A DNA stretch of 41,160 bases from Anaerolineae bacterium (GTDB lineage Bacteria; Chloroflexota; Anaerolineae; B4-G1; SLSP01). The notes below the pieces were generated by a model. The model was given only the letters and a program-made list of their open reading frames with translations. It did no database searches and had not been told where the DNA came from. Each line of letters opens with the position of its first letter. Positions within the stretch are counted from its first letter, which is position 1. The DNA is taken from assembly GCA_026645815.1 (NCBI GenBank), contig JAPKMR010000034.1, positions 1-41,160 of the forward strand. Direction: 5' to 3'. Position numbers and translations under genes: made by a program. Below, in pieces: positions 33,490 through 40,986 of the stretch.

Positions 33490-34299
33490 ATGCTGAAACT
33501 CTCACAGCTAGCTGCGCCTGTAGCTCAGGGACGTACCGCGGAAATCTATGCCTGGGACGCTGATCACATTCTAAAACTGTATCGCGATGGGTTTCCACGG
33601 CATTGGGTGGATTATGAGTCGCAGGTGGCGCACGCGATTGTCGCTGCGGAAATTCCAACCCCCGCTGCGGGTGAAATCGTCGAAATCGAGGGACGGCGCG
33701 GCATTATCTACGAACGGGTACGGGCCTATTCGATGCTGCAGGATATTCAGGCGCACCCCTGGAGGTTGTGGCTTCATGCCCGCGCCTTGGCTGAGCTTCA
33801 AGCGCAGGTTCATCGCCTGGTGGTGCCTGGCTTACCGCGCTATCGAGATGGATTGGCACATGCGATTAGCCACGCTTCGGCGCTCCCCGAACCTCTACGC
33901 CAGCTGGCTCTGGAGCGATTGGCAACCTTGCCGGACGGCGAAACGCTCTGCCATGGGGATTTGCACCCGGATAACGTGCTGCTAACTGAGCGGGGTTCCC
34001 TGATCATTGATTGGATGACGGCGGTTAGTGGCAGCCCCTGGGCTGATGTGGCGCGTACCAGCATGATTTTGAGCATCGGTGTACGAGCGGCTGACAAGCG
34101 GCAGGTGCCGTTCTACCTGCGTTGGTTTGCTTCATTCTTCCATCGGGCATATCTGCGTCATTATCATGCGCTCAACCCTGATCTGCAGGGGGAACTCCCC
34201 CGCTGGGCGCCGGTCATTGCCGCAGCCCGGTTGGCTGAGGAGATTGAACCGGAGCGCGCGGCGTTGATTACGATGGTGCAGGAGGGTGTAAATGTTTGA
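33490..34299 (+). CDS. APH-family phosphotransferase
   Basis: The 269-residue protein has a kinase-like fold of the aminoglycoside/choline phosphotransferase group. The catalytic loop is CHGDLHPDNVLL (about 158-169) and the metal-binding segment is SLIIDWMTAVSGSPWADVA. The N-lobe has QGRTAEIYAWDADHILKLY with the conserved lysine. The substrate cannot be assigned; relatives phosphorylate antibiotics, sugars or choline. The ATG at 33490 is chosen because AAGGA precedes it; the longer upstream frame has no start support. The glycosylase gene overlaps its end by 8 bases. Confidence 0.88.
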   Translation: MLKLSQLAAPVAQGRTAEIYAWDADHILKLYRDGFPRHWVDYESQVAHAIVAAEIPTPAAGEIVEIEGRRGIIYERVRAYSMLQDIQAHPWRLWLHARALAELQAQVHRLVVPGLPRYRDGLAHAISHASALPEPLRQLALERLATLPDGETLCHGDLHPDNVLLTERGSLIIDWMTAVSGSPWADVARTSMILSIGVRAADKRQVPFYLRWFASFFHRAYLRHYHALNPDLQGELPRWAPVIAAARLAEEIEPERAALITMVQEGVNV

Positions 34300-35122
34300 A
34301 TTACCTGAATTCGTGATTTTGGCCCGGCAGATGAATGCCACACTAAGGGGGAAAGTTGTTGCACGGGGAAATCTGGGTAACACCCCTCACAAATTCGTCT
34401 GGTATAACAGAAGTCCCGAAGAGTTTGAGCGGTTGACGACAGGAAAAAGAATCGGTGAAGCAACAAGTCGGGGGAAATGGTTCTTTGTGCCGCTCGAGCC
34501 TGGTTACGTGTTGTTGTTGGGTGAGTGTGGGGGAAAAGTGCTCTACCATCAGCCCGGCGCCACGCTGCCGCAGAAATACCATCTGCTTATCGCCTTTGAA
34601 GATGGTTCACACCTCAGCGCTACCACGCAGATGTGGGGTGCTATGGAGCTCTATGAACAGGGTGAAGAACAGCACCGGCAATATGTCAGGGATATGAAGA
34701 TCATTCCTCTAGAGCCAGAGTTCACCTTTGATTACTTCTGTGGGCTGATTGATGCCCTCATCGCCGAAAAGGATCGCAGCGCTAAAGCCCTGTTGACGCA
34801 GGACCAATCCATCCCCGGGTTGGGCAATGCGATTGCGCAAGATATCTTATTCCAGGCTCGCTTGCATCCCCGACACGCACTCAGCGCCCTTGATGGCGAT
34901 CACAAAAAAGCGCTCTATGACGCCATCCTCGCTACGGTTTCTGAGGTGATTGCGAAGGGCGGGCGTCATGATGAGGTGGACCTCTATGGCAACGCGGGAG
35001 GCTATATCCGGGTGATGGATTCTACGGCGGTGGGACGTCCTTGCCCCAAATGTGGTGGCGAGGTGAAGAAAATGCAGTACTTGGGCGGCTCTTGTTATTG
35101 GTGCCCCAATTGTCAGCATTGA
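34292..35122 (+). CDS. Fpg/Nei-family DNA glycosylase-like protein lacking the N-terminal proline
   Basis: The 276-residue protein has the full Fpg/Nei plan: N-terminal beta domain, helix-two-turn-helix (QDQSIPGLGNAIAQDILFQA, about 169-188) and a C-terminal zinc finger (CPKC near 251, CYWCPNC near 269). Canonical enzymes begin MPELPE, where Pro2 becomes the nucleophilic N-terminus; here the start is MFELPEF. The arginine usually seen before the last cysteine pair is replaced by LGGS. Base excision as usually described is therefore doubtful; binding or an altered chemistry is possible. The gene overlaps the phosphotransferase by 8 bases. No earlier in-frame ATG gives a Pro2. Confidence 0.82.
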   Translation: MFELPEFVILARQMNATLRGKVVARGNLGNTPHKFVWYNRSPEEFERLTTGKRIGEATSRGKWFFVPLEPGYVLLLGECGGKVLYHQPGATLPQKYHLLIAFEDGSHLSATTQMWGAMELYEQGEEQHRQYVRDMKIIPLEPEFTFDYFCGLIDALIAEKDRSAKALLTQDQSIPGLGNAIAQDILFQARLHPRHALSALDGDHKKALYDAILATVSEVIAKGGRHDEVDLYGNAGGYIRVMDSTAVGRPCPKCGGEVKKMQYLGGSCYWCPNCQH

Positions 35123-35133
35123 ACTTCGCCGCG

Positions 35134-36795
35134 ATGCAATTACCTGATGCTTATATGGAGAACGAATCCAGCCCCCAGACTTCCGTGCTCACCAGCGAGC
35201 CTGCTAATTCAGAGCGCTCTGAGATTCAGGAATACTTCGACGTCAGGCAACAGCGGCGTTGGATTTTTCCGCGCGCCGCATTGGTGGGTGCTTGTGCTGG
35301 TGCTCTAGCCCTGCTCTTCCGCGCAGCCTTAGCCGGCGCCGATGCTGCCAGGAATGCCCTGCTCAGCTGGGCGCGTAACTTTCCCTCGCGGGGTTGGGTG
35401 TTTCCTCTGGCGTTTTCCATGCTTGGCGCGGTCATCGCGGTCGCCATTACGCGCCGCTATGCGCCTGAAGCCAGCGGTAGCGGCATCCCCCATTTGGAAG
35501 CCGTTCTCCAGCGCTTTCGTCGCTTACACTGGAAACGATTGCTCCCTGTGAAATTCTTTGGAGGCATCCTTGCCGTTGGCAGCGGTCTGGCTCTGGGTCG
35601 TGAAGGTCCCACTGTTCAGATGGGAGGAACGGTGGGTGAGGCTATCTCACGTTGGCTGAAGGTATCGGAACGTGAGCGCCTGACCTTGATTTCGGCTGGC
35701 GCCGGCGCGGGATTGGCTGCGGCGTTCAACGCTCCCCTCTCCGGGTTGGTCTTTGTGCTTGAGGAAGTACGCCGTGACTTCCAACCCATCGTCTTCGGCG
35801 CTGCCTTCGTGGCTGCAGCAGTGGCAGATATCCTTGCCCAGATTGGCTCTGGGCCATTCCCTGTCTTCGCTGTTCCAAGTTATCCGACACCTCCCCTGGC
35901 TGCACTGCCGGTATTTGCGCTGTTGGGAATCATCGCGGGTGTGCTAGGGGTGCTCTTTAACCGGGGTTTGTTGGTTTCGATTGAACTCCATACGCGTGTC
36001 CCCGCGCGCCTGCGTCTGCTCGCGACTGCCGTTACGGGAGCGTTGGTCGGGTTGGTGGGATGGTTCTCCCCCTTGTTGATTGGTAGCGGTCATCATCTTG
36101 CGGAGGAGGCGCTGCGGGGTGAAGTGCTTCTGACGATCATCCCCCTGTTTTTCTGTGTGCGCTTTCTGCTGACCATCGCCAGTTATAGCACAGGCGCGCC
36201 TGGGGGAATCTTTGCGCCGTTGCTGGTCCTTGGCGCTCTGTTGGGATTGGCCGTGGGGCAAGGTGCGCACCAGCTGGCGCCGGATATCGTGCCGCAACCG
36301 GCAGTCTTTGCCGTAGTGGGTATGGCGGCTTATTTCACGGCGATTGTCCGCGCGCCTCTGACCGGCATCATGCTCATTGTCGAAATGACCGGCAATTACA
36401 CTCTGATGTTGTGTCTCTTGGTGAGCTGTTTCTGTGCTTACGTGGTTGCCGAAGCCCTCAAGGATGTCCCCATCTACGAGGCGCTTCTACAGCGCGACCT
36501 GAGGCGCAGCGGCGCTGTTCATCTACTGCAAGCGCCGGTTGTGGTTGAGTTTACGATCCAGAATCATGCGCCCTTTGTGGGGCGGGAGGTGCGCTCGCTA
36601 GGCCTTCCCCCTGGGTGCATCATCGTGCGCTGCGCCGAGGGCAAACATGAATGGGTGCCCAAAGCCAATACTCGCCTTGAGGCTTTCATGCGCATTACCG
36701 CCCTGATTGCCCCAGAATCCTCAGGTGGACTTGAAATCCTGCACCGGGGTTGTCATGCTGCGGGTGAGGGGCAAGCTGATCCGGGATCGGAGTGA
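35134..36795 (+). CDS. ClC-type chloride channel/transporter with C-terminal TrkA-C domain
   Basis: This ClC core, about 430 residues, has the selectivity loops GSGIPHLEAVL, GREGPTVQMGG (the gating glutamate) and APGGIFAPLLVLGA, with about a dozen membrane segments. The C-terminus (about 497-545) is a TrkA-C/RCK_C ligand-binding domain, EFTIQNHAPFVGREVRSLGL and onward, rather than the CBS pair common in other ClCs. The start is unsure: ATG at 35134 or 35155, or a TTG at 35119 overlapping the glycosylase stop, with no clear ribosome binding site. It probably moves Cl- or another anion, perhaps exchanging protons. Confidence 0.9.
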   Translation: MQLPDAYMENESSPQTSVLTSEPANSERSEIQEYFDVRQQRRWIFPRAALVGACAGALALLFRAALAGADAARNALLSWARNFPSRGWVFPLAFSMLGAVIAVAITRRYAPEASGSGIPHLEAVLQRFRRLHWKRLLPVKFFGGILAVGSGLALGREGPTVQMGGTVGEAISRWLKVSERERLTLISAGAGAGLAAAFNAPLSGLVFVLEEVRRDFQPIVFGAAFVAAAVADILAQIGSGPFPVFAVPSYPTPPLAALPVFALLGIIAGVLGVLFNRGLLVSIELHTRVPARLRLLATAVTGALVGLVGWFSPLLIGSGHHLAEEALRGEVLLTIIPLFFCVRFLLTIASYSTGAPGGIFAPLLVLGALLGLAVGQGAHQLAPDIVPQPAVFAVVGMAAYFTAIVRAPLTGIMLIVEMTGNYTLMLCLLVSCFCAYVVAEALKDVPIYEALLQRDLRRSGAVHLLQAPVVVEFTIQNHAPFVGREVRSLGLPPGCIIVRCAEGKHEWVPKANTRLEAFMRITALIAPESSGGLEILHRGCHAAGEGQADPGSE

Positions 36796-36803
36796 GGCGT
36801 GCT

Positions 36804-37286
36804 ATGTTGACTGTGCGACGGTTGCGAGTGGGTGAGGGGCAACTTTTCAGGCAGCTGCGGTTGGCCTCTTTACGGGAGGCGCCGCATGCTTTTTCTACCA
36901 GCTATGAATCCGCGCTGAAGCGCAGCCCTGGCAGTTGGGATGAACAAGCAGATAGCACTGCTCAAGGTGCAGACCGCGCCACTTTCGTCGCTTTTGCGGG
37001 TGAGTTGCCCATAGGTATTGCTGCCCTGTACCGTTACCCCGACGGCAGTGAGGTGGGTGAGCTTCTGCAAGTCTGGGTGGATCCGGCATACCGGCACACC
37101 GGAATTGCCGGGCATCTGATGGATGCCGTATTTCAGTGGGCAAGCGACCAGAGTTTCCGCTCCGTCTTCGCCACGATTACCGAGGGCAATGCGCGGGCTC
37201 TGGCATTCTATCGCAAATATGGTTTCGAGGTCGCCGGTGATGCTCTGTCCCAGGGCGAAGGCATCCTATTGAGAAAGCAAGTCTAG
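36804..37286 (+). CDS. GNAT family N-acetyltransferase
   Basis: A 160-residue single-domain GNAT. The acetyl-CoA loop is at VWVDPAYRHTGIAGHLMDAV (R/Q-x-x-G-x-A), after a typical LPIGIAALYRYPDGS strand pair, and the end ARALAFYRKYGFEVAGD is characteristic. The acceptor cannot be deduced. The ATG at 36804 has GAGG upstream; a GTG 12 bases earlier overlaps the ClC stop. The first of three GNAT genes in this region, it is followed by a hairpin before the isochorismatase-like gene. Confidence 0.88.
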   Translation: MLTVRRLRVGEGQLFRQLRLASLREAPHAFSTSYESALKRSPGSWDEQADSTAQGADRATFVAFAGELPIGIAALYRYPDGSEVGELLQVWVDPAYRHTGIAGHLMDAVFQWASDQSFRSVFATITEGNARALAFYRKYGFEVAGDALSQGEGILLRKQV

Positions 37287-37294
37287 TTGCGAGT

Positions 37295-37316
37295 GCTTCT
37301 CCGGCGTTGGAGAAGC
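37295..37316 (+). terminator. 8-bp hairpin after the first GNAT gene
   Basis: GCTTCTCC (37295-37302) pairs with GGAGAAGC (37309-37316) around GGCGTT. No U-tract follows; terminator function is weakly supported. Confidence 0.35.
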
Positions 37317-37364
37317 GTGAGAGTCCTGACACAATATCCGTGTTTTGTGATTCAAGGGGGGATT

Positions 37365-37916
37365 ATGGACGAGTTGAATGAGCAACGGTCTGCAAAGAAA
37401 GGACAAAGTAGTACGGCCTTGCTGGTTATTGACGTGCAACAGGGGCTTTTTGAGAAATCTACGCCTATCTACAAAGGGCAGCAGTTGCTTCAAAACATCA
37501 ATACTCTGGTTGCGAGCGCACATCTTTCCGGCGCGCCAGTTTTCTACGTACAACATTCCGATCAGAAGATGTTGGTGAAGGGATCGCCTGAATGGCAGCT
37601 GCACACGCAACTGGATCCGTCGGACCGGGATTCTATCATCCACAAACAACATGGGAACGCTTTCGAGGAAACGGTTTTGGATGATGCACTGCGCTCGAGA
37701 GGTATCACTACCGTGGTGGTGACCGGGCTTGTCACCCATGGCTGTGTGCGGGCAACCTGCATCGGCGCGCGGCAATTGGGATACCGGGTCGTCCTGGTTA
37801 CAGATGGTCACAGCAGCTTCAGCAAACAAGCTCCAAAACTGATCGAGGAGTGGCATCAAAAGCTGGCGGCTATCGGTGTCGAATTGGTTGCAACCTCGGA
37901 GATTGCATTTAGTTGA
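37365..37916 (+). CDS. Isochorismatase-like cysteine hydrolase
   Basis: The 183-residue hydrolase has the catalytic triad of the family: Asp in LLVIDVQQGLF (about 22), Lys in HKQHGNAFEET, and Cys in GLVTHGCVRAT (about 128), with the cis-peptide VTGLVTHG before it. Members hydrolyse amides such as nicotinamide or N-carbamoyl compounds, or vinyl ethers; the sequence does not tell which. The ATG at 37365 follows AAGGGGGG. The next GNAT gene starts at a TTG overlapping its stop. Confidence 0.9.
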   Translation: MDELNEQRSAKKGQSSTALLVIDVQQGLFEKSTPIYKGQQLLQNINTLVASAHLSGAPVFYVQHSDQKMLVKGSPEWQLHTQLDPSDRDSIIHKQHGNAFEETVLDDALRSRGITTVVVTGLVTHGCVRATCIGARQLGYRVVLVTDGHSSFSKQAPKLIEEWHQKLAAIGVELVATSEIAFS

Positions 37917-38437
37917 ATATCCGTGAAGCGACGGTTGAAGATTGCCGGGATCTAGCCCACATTCAGGTGGATAGCTACCGCCGGGCGTATGCGGGGATTT
38001 TCCCGCAGGCTTATCTGGATGCTTTCACCTATGAGGAGCAGGAACAAGATTGGCGTGATCTACTCACCTCGGAAATGCAGGATATACTCCTTGTAGCCGA
38101 GATACAGCCTGGAAAGCTCGTTGGCTACGCGCTCGGCAGGCCCGGTATTGCAGAAGTCGCGCCCTTCGATAGCGAGATGGTGGCATTGCATGTCCGCCGC
38201 GAATTTCAGGGGCAAGGCGTGGGACAAGAGCTGGTCAAAGCCATTGCCCAGGCGCTGAAGCGGCAGGGTTGTACCTCACTCATCGTGTGGGTACTGGAGC
38301 GGAATCCCGCGCGTGGATTCTACAAGCGACTCGGTGGCCAGCTGTTGGATGTCAGGAAAGATGTTCAGGAAGGTGTGTTCGAGGTGGCTTACGGGTGGCC
38401 CACCCTTGAGAGTCTATTCGAGAAGGGCGTGGAATAA
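37913..38437 (+). CDS. GNAT family N-acetyltransferase
   Basis: A 174-residue GNAT with NIREATVEDCRDLAHIQVDSYR start, central VALHVRREFQGQGVGQELVKA acetyl-CoA loop (Q-x-x-G-x-G) and the ARGFYKRLGGQLLD end. It opens with a TTG whose last two bases form the TGA of the upstream gene (TTGA), a sign of translational re-initiation. The closest architecture is that of RimI-like and small-molecule acetyltransferases; the acceptor is unknown. A tandem GNAT gene follows. Confidence 0.86.
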   Translation: MNIREATVEDCRDLAHIQVDSYRRAYAGIFPQAYLDAFTYEEQEQDWRDLLTSEMQDILLVAEIQPGKLVGYALGRPGIAEVAPFDSEMVALHVRREFQGQGVGQELVKAIAQALKRQGCTSLIVWVLERNPARGFYKRLGGQLLDVRKDVQEGVFEVAYGWPTLESLFEKGVE

Positions 38438-38462
38438 CCGATGTTCCAGGAGAGGAGGGACC

Positions 38463-39371
38463 ATGACTGTTCAATTTCGCCAATATCATCATTCCAGCGA
38501 TTATGCCTCGGTGAGCAATTTCCTCATTGCCCACTATCAGTCCCAAAACCGTGATGGCAACTGGATCGAACCGGCTTGGGAGTATATGCACTTCCACCCG
38601 GCGTTGGATGCTGCCAATATGGGCAGATTCGGTATTTGGGAGGAGGCAGGAGCAATCGTGGCAGTGGTTCACTACGAATGGCATCTAGGCGAGGCTTTCT
38701 TTCAATTCCATAGCGCCTATCGCTACTTGCGCGTCGAGATGCTGGATTATGCGGAAGCCAACCTGCAGGGAATTTCGCGCCGGGATGGGCGACTGTATCT
38801 TTGTGCTTACGTCAACGATAACGACCCGGAATTCCTGGCACTGGTGCAGTCGCGTGGCTACACCAGGGAGCCTGACGAGACGTGTCCCATGTACGCTTTT
38901 GCTATCCCCGACCCCTTCCCCACAATCCCGTTGGCTGAGGGCTTTCGCCTGACCAGCCTGGCGGAAGAGTGCGATTGGGCCAAGGTTCACCGGGTGCTGT
39001 GGCGAGGCTTTGATCACGGCGATGACGTGCCCATGACGGAAGAAGAACTCGAGAGCCGTCGCCGTATGTTCGATACGCCCAAGGCGCAGCGCGACTTGAA
39101 GATTGCTGCGGTCGCTCCGGATGGGAATTTCGTCGCCTTCTGCGGCATGTTCTACGAGCCTAACGGCAAATTCGCCTACGTTGAGCCTGTGGCGACCGAC
39201 CCGGCTTATCGCCGCCTGGGCTTGGGCAAAGCCGCTGTGCTCGAGGGCATCCGGCGTTGTGGGGTTTTAGGTGCGACCGTGGCATACGTCGGTTCGGACC
39301 AGCCGTTTTACCAGGCTATTGGTTTTCGCAAGGTGTATGACACCGAATGCTGGGTGAAATATCTGGTCTAG
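38463..39371 (+). CDS. Tandem-GNAT acetyltransferase
   Basis: A 302-residue protein built of two GNAT-like halves. The N-terminal half (about 1-140) has the strand/helix pattern but no clear R-x-x-G-x-G loop, so it is probably inactive. The C-terminal half carries VEPVATDPAYRRLGLGKAAV and ends PFYQAIGFRKVYD. An AGGAGAGGAGG-like site lies before the ATG at 38463. It is the last gene of the cluster, followed by a strong terminator. Confidence 0.86.
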   Translation: MTVQFRQYHHSSDYASVSNFLIAHYQSQNRDGNWIEPAWEYMHFHPALDAANMGRFGIWEEAGAIVAVVHYEWHLGEAFFQFHSAYRYLRVEMLDYAEANLQGISRRDGRLYLCAYVNDNDPEFLALVQSRGYTREPDETCPMYAFAIPDPFPTIPLAEGFRLTSLAEECDWAKVHRVLWRGFDHGDDVPMTEEELESRRRMFDTPKAQRDLKIAAVAPDGNFVAFCGMFYEPNGKFAYVEPVATDPAYRRLGLGKAAVLEGIRRCGVLGATVAYVGSDQPFYQAIGFRKVYDTECWVKYLV

Positions 39372-39440
39372 AACACTTGGGTTGTTCTCTGGCATCTTGC
39401 TTGCTGAAGCGCAGATTCCTGAGGTGAAGATTTCTAAAAC

Positions 39441-39472
39441 ATCAGCCCCCTACGCAACGGTAGGGGGCTGAT
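39441..39472 (+). terminator. Intrinsic terminator of the GNAT cluster
   Basis: A 13-bp perfect stem (39441-39453 with 39460-39472), 6-base loop and TGATTTTC after it. It closes the plus-strand block at 39.4 kb and separates it from the integrase region. Confidence 0.85.
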
Positions 39473-39491
39473 TGATTTTCTGCAGTTCAGG

Positions 39492-39566
39492 TGGGCGAGC
39501 AGAGACTCGAACTCTGGACCTCACGGATGTGAACAGAGCTATCAGTCCACTGGCGCGAATGAGCGC
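39492..39566 (-). pseudogene. tRNA-Val(CAC)-like sequence with degenerate 5' half
   Basis: Read on the minus strand, the last 45 or so bases look like a tRNA: anticodon-type loop TTCACAT (CAC anticodon), CCGTG, AGGTC variable loop, a perfect 5-bp T-arm (CAGAG-TTCGAGT-CTCTG) and CTCGCCCA. The total of 75 nt fits. The D-loop keeps AGTGGA, but the acceptor 5' strand pairs at only about three of seven positions and the anticodon stem at three of five. An intact tRNA is not supported. It directly precedes the integrase gene end, the usual place of an attachment site. Confidence 0.5.
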
Positions 39567-39596
39567 ACGGTGCTCAGTGAAAGAACATCCGTGCGC
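39522..39596. repeat. Nested inverted repeats at the putative attachment site
   Basis: CACGGATGT (39522-39530) is complementary to ACATCCGTG (39585-39593). GCGCACGG (39563-39570) is complementary to CCGTGCGC (39589-39596). The first arm coincides with the anticodon loop and stem of the tRNA-like sequence, so the copy at 39585 may be an integrase-core arm or the leftover of a recombination. Confidence 0.45.
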
Positions 39597-39626
39597 CCAA
39601 CTTTCTCTCTACAACCGTGTATAGCG

Positions 39627-40619
39627 CTACAGCGCCCAGGTGTCTACGGGATCAACTCGTAGGTGAACTGCCGCGCAATCTTCCGCCGCGACTTTGGCGT
39701 AGTGTCTGACCATCCGCAAATCCCGATGCCCAAGGATTGCTTGTAGTGTCAAGAGATCCCCTCCATTCCTCAGATAGTTGATCGCGAAGGTGTGGCGGAA
39801 TCGGTGTGCATATACGTTGGGCACTCCAGCACGCTGACCAACCGCAAGTAACATGTGCAGTAATGCGCCTCTCCCCATCTGGCGTGGATTTGTGAGGTCT
39901 ACTACAAACAACCGTGCTGTCTCGGGACGCTCTTCCTCGAACTCTATCATGTATCTCCATAGAGCCCGTTGTGTTCGGGTGCCAAACGGTACTATTCGTT
40001 CTTTAGAGTCCTTGCCCCGACCTTTACCTCTCACAAGCAGTTTTCTGGTTTTCATGTCCAAATCGGCAATCTTTATGCCACACAATTCTGACGCTCTTAT
40101 ACCTGAGCTCAACAGCAACAGGATGATGGCTTTATCTCTGGTTGCTGTGGGACGTCTGGTTCTTTTGAATTCACGACCACGCCAGGGAAGGGAATAGTCA
40201 CAGGCCTTTAGCATTCTCTGCATTTCCTCTTTTGTGAATGGGTCAACAGCCGCTTTTTCGAACTCTGGTTGTTCGATGGTCTTGATCAGATGTTTGCTGA
40301 CAAATTCCAGTTTCACGGCCCAGGTGTAGAGTGCACTGAGATCAATATAGACATTGCATACGGATTTGGCGCTCAATTCCTTGTCCCGTGGTACCGCGCC
40401 GCCACAGGGTCGATGTTGTACCCAGACAAGGAACTCAACCCACAGATCTCGTTCAATCTCATTGAGGTACGGGTCAATGCCCTGGTGGCATTCTTCTAGG
40501 AATGTTTTGACCTTGGCAAAGGAGTAGCGATAGTTACGCAGGGTGTACTGGCTCTTTCCAGTTGCTTCTTTTTCCATCAAAAATCCGCGTACGGCTTGTG
40601 ACAGACGTAGGGGTTTCAT
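39627..40619 (-). CDS. Tyrosine recombinase (phage-type integrase)
   Basis: The 330-residue recombinase has an N-terminal SAM-like core-binding domain (about 5-110) and a catalytic domain with the full set: R175 (SGIRASEL), K199 in RGKGRGKDSKERIVP, H272-x-x-R275 (AHRFRHTFAINYL), H298 (LGHRDL) and nucleophile Y307 (MVRHYAKV). It is likely an integrase of a mobile element rather than XerC/D, given its place beside a tRNA-like site. GAGGAGGT precedes the ATG, and the 39-codon gene upstream overlaps it by four bases. Confidence 0.93.
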   Translation of the reverse strand: MKPLRLSQAVRGFLMEKEATGKSQYTLRNYRYSFAKVKTFLEECHQGIDPYLNEIERDLWVEFLVWVQHRPCGGAVPRDKELSAKSVCNVYIDLSALYTWAVKLEFVSKHLIKTIEQPEFEKAAVDPFTKEEMQRMLKACDYSLPWRGREFKRTRRPTATRDKAIILLLLSSGIRASELCGIKIADLDMKTRKLLVRGKGRGKDSKERIVPFGTRTQRALWRYMIEFEEERPETARLFVVDLTNPRQMGRGALLHMLLAVGQRAGVPNVYAHRFRHTFAINYLRNGGDLLTLQAILGHRDLRMVRHYAKVAAEDCAAVHLRVDPVDTWAL

Positions 40620-40735
40620 GATACTAAGACCTCCTCGGTTTTGGAATTGGATGGGTTTACTTGGTATGACTCTCTCTTTATTTTTACATTCGGAAACTGT
40701 GTACTAACAAAACTCTGGCAAATACTGAAACTCAT
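40616..40735 (-). CDS. 39-residue ORF translationally coupled to the integrase
   Basis: A very short frame with an optimal AGGAGG six bases before its ATG, ending in TGA that overlaps the integrase ATG by four bases (ATGA). The product is polar with a basic middle (VKIKRES) and acidic end (SKTEEVLVS). No family was recognised. The base composition is AT-rich compared with the neighbouring chromosome. It may be a directionality factor or a coupling leader; chance occurrence is less likely given the perfect signals. Confidence 0.5.
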   Translation of the reverse strand: MSFSICQSFVSTQFPNVKIKRESYQVNPSNSKTEEVLVS

Positions 40736-40770
40736 GCTCATCCTCCTGAAGTGATATGCAAGGCAAGAGG

Positions 40771-40779
40771 ATTCTAACA
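40771..40779 (-). promoter_or_regulatory. Extended -10 element before the integrase operon
   Basis: On the minus strand TGT-TAGAAT is an extended -10-type sequence 36 bases before the 39-codon ORF. No good -35 accompanies it. Confidence 0.35.
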
Positions 40780-40821
40780 AATGTTGAGGTATGGGAACGT
40801 CATTCTGTCCCTGACGCAAAA

Positions 40822-40858
40822 AGTCGCGCGCCTGGATATGCAGCCAGCGCGCGCGACT
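40822..40858 (-). terminator. GC-rich intrinsic terminator read on the minus strand
   Basis: AGTCGCGCGCCTGG pairs with CCAGCGCGCGCGACT with one bulged base, and on the minus strand the stem is followed by TTTTTGCG. It would end transcription of the gene entering from the right edge and insulate the integrase operon. Confidence 0.8.
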
Positions 40859-40986
40859 GTTGAGATTTAGATATGCCCCGCCTTACCGGTCGGGATGGCT
40901 AGAATATTGGGCTACAGCGGTTCCTTGGATTGGACTTTGCCGTAAGTGATGCTAATATGGTTGGGTTATGCAGTCAGACCTTGCCT

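Noticed and set aside
39492..39566. Intact tRNA-Val gene
   Set aside because: The T-arm and 3' end are good, but the acceptor and anticodon stems fail to pair on the 5' side, so it is reported as degenerate.
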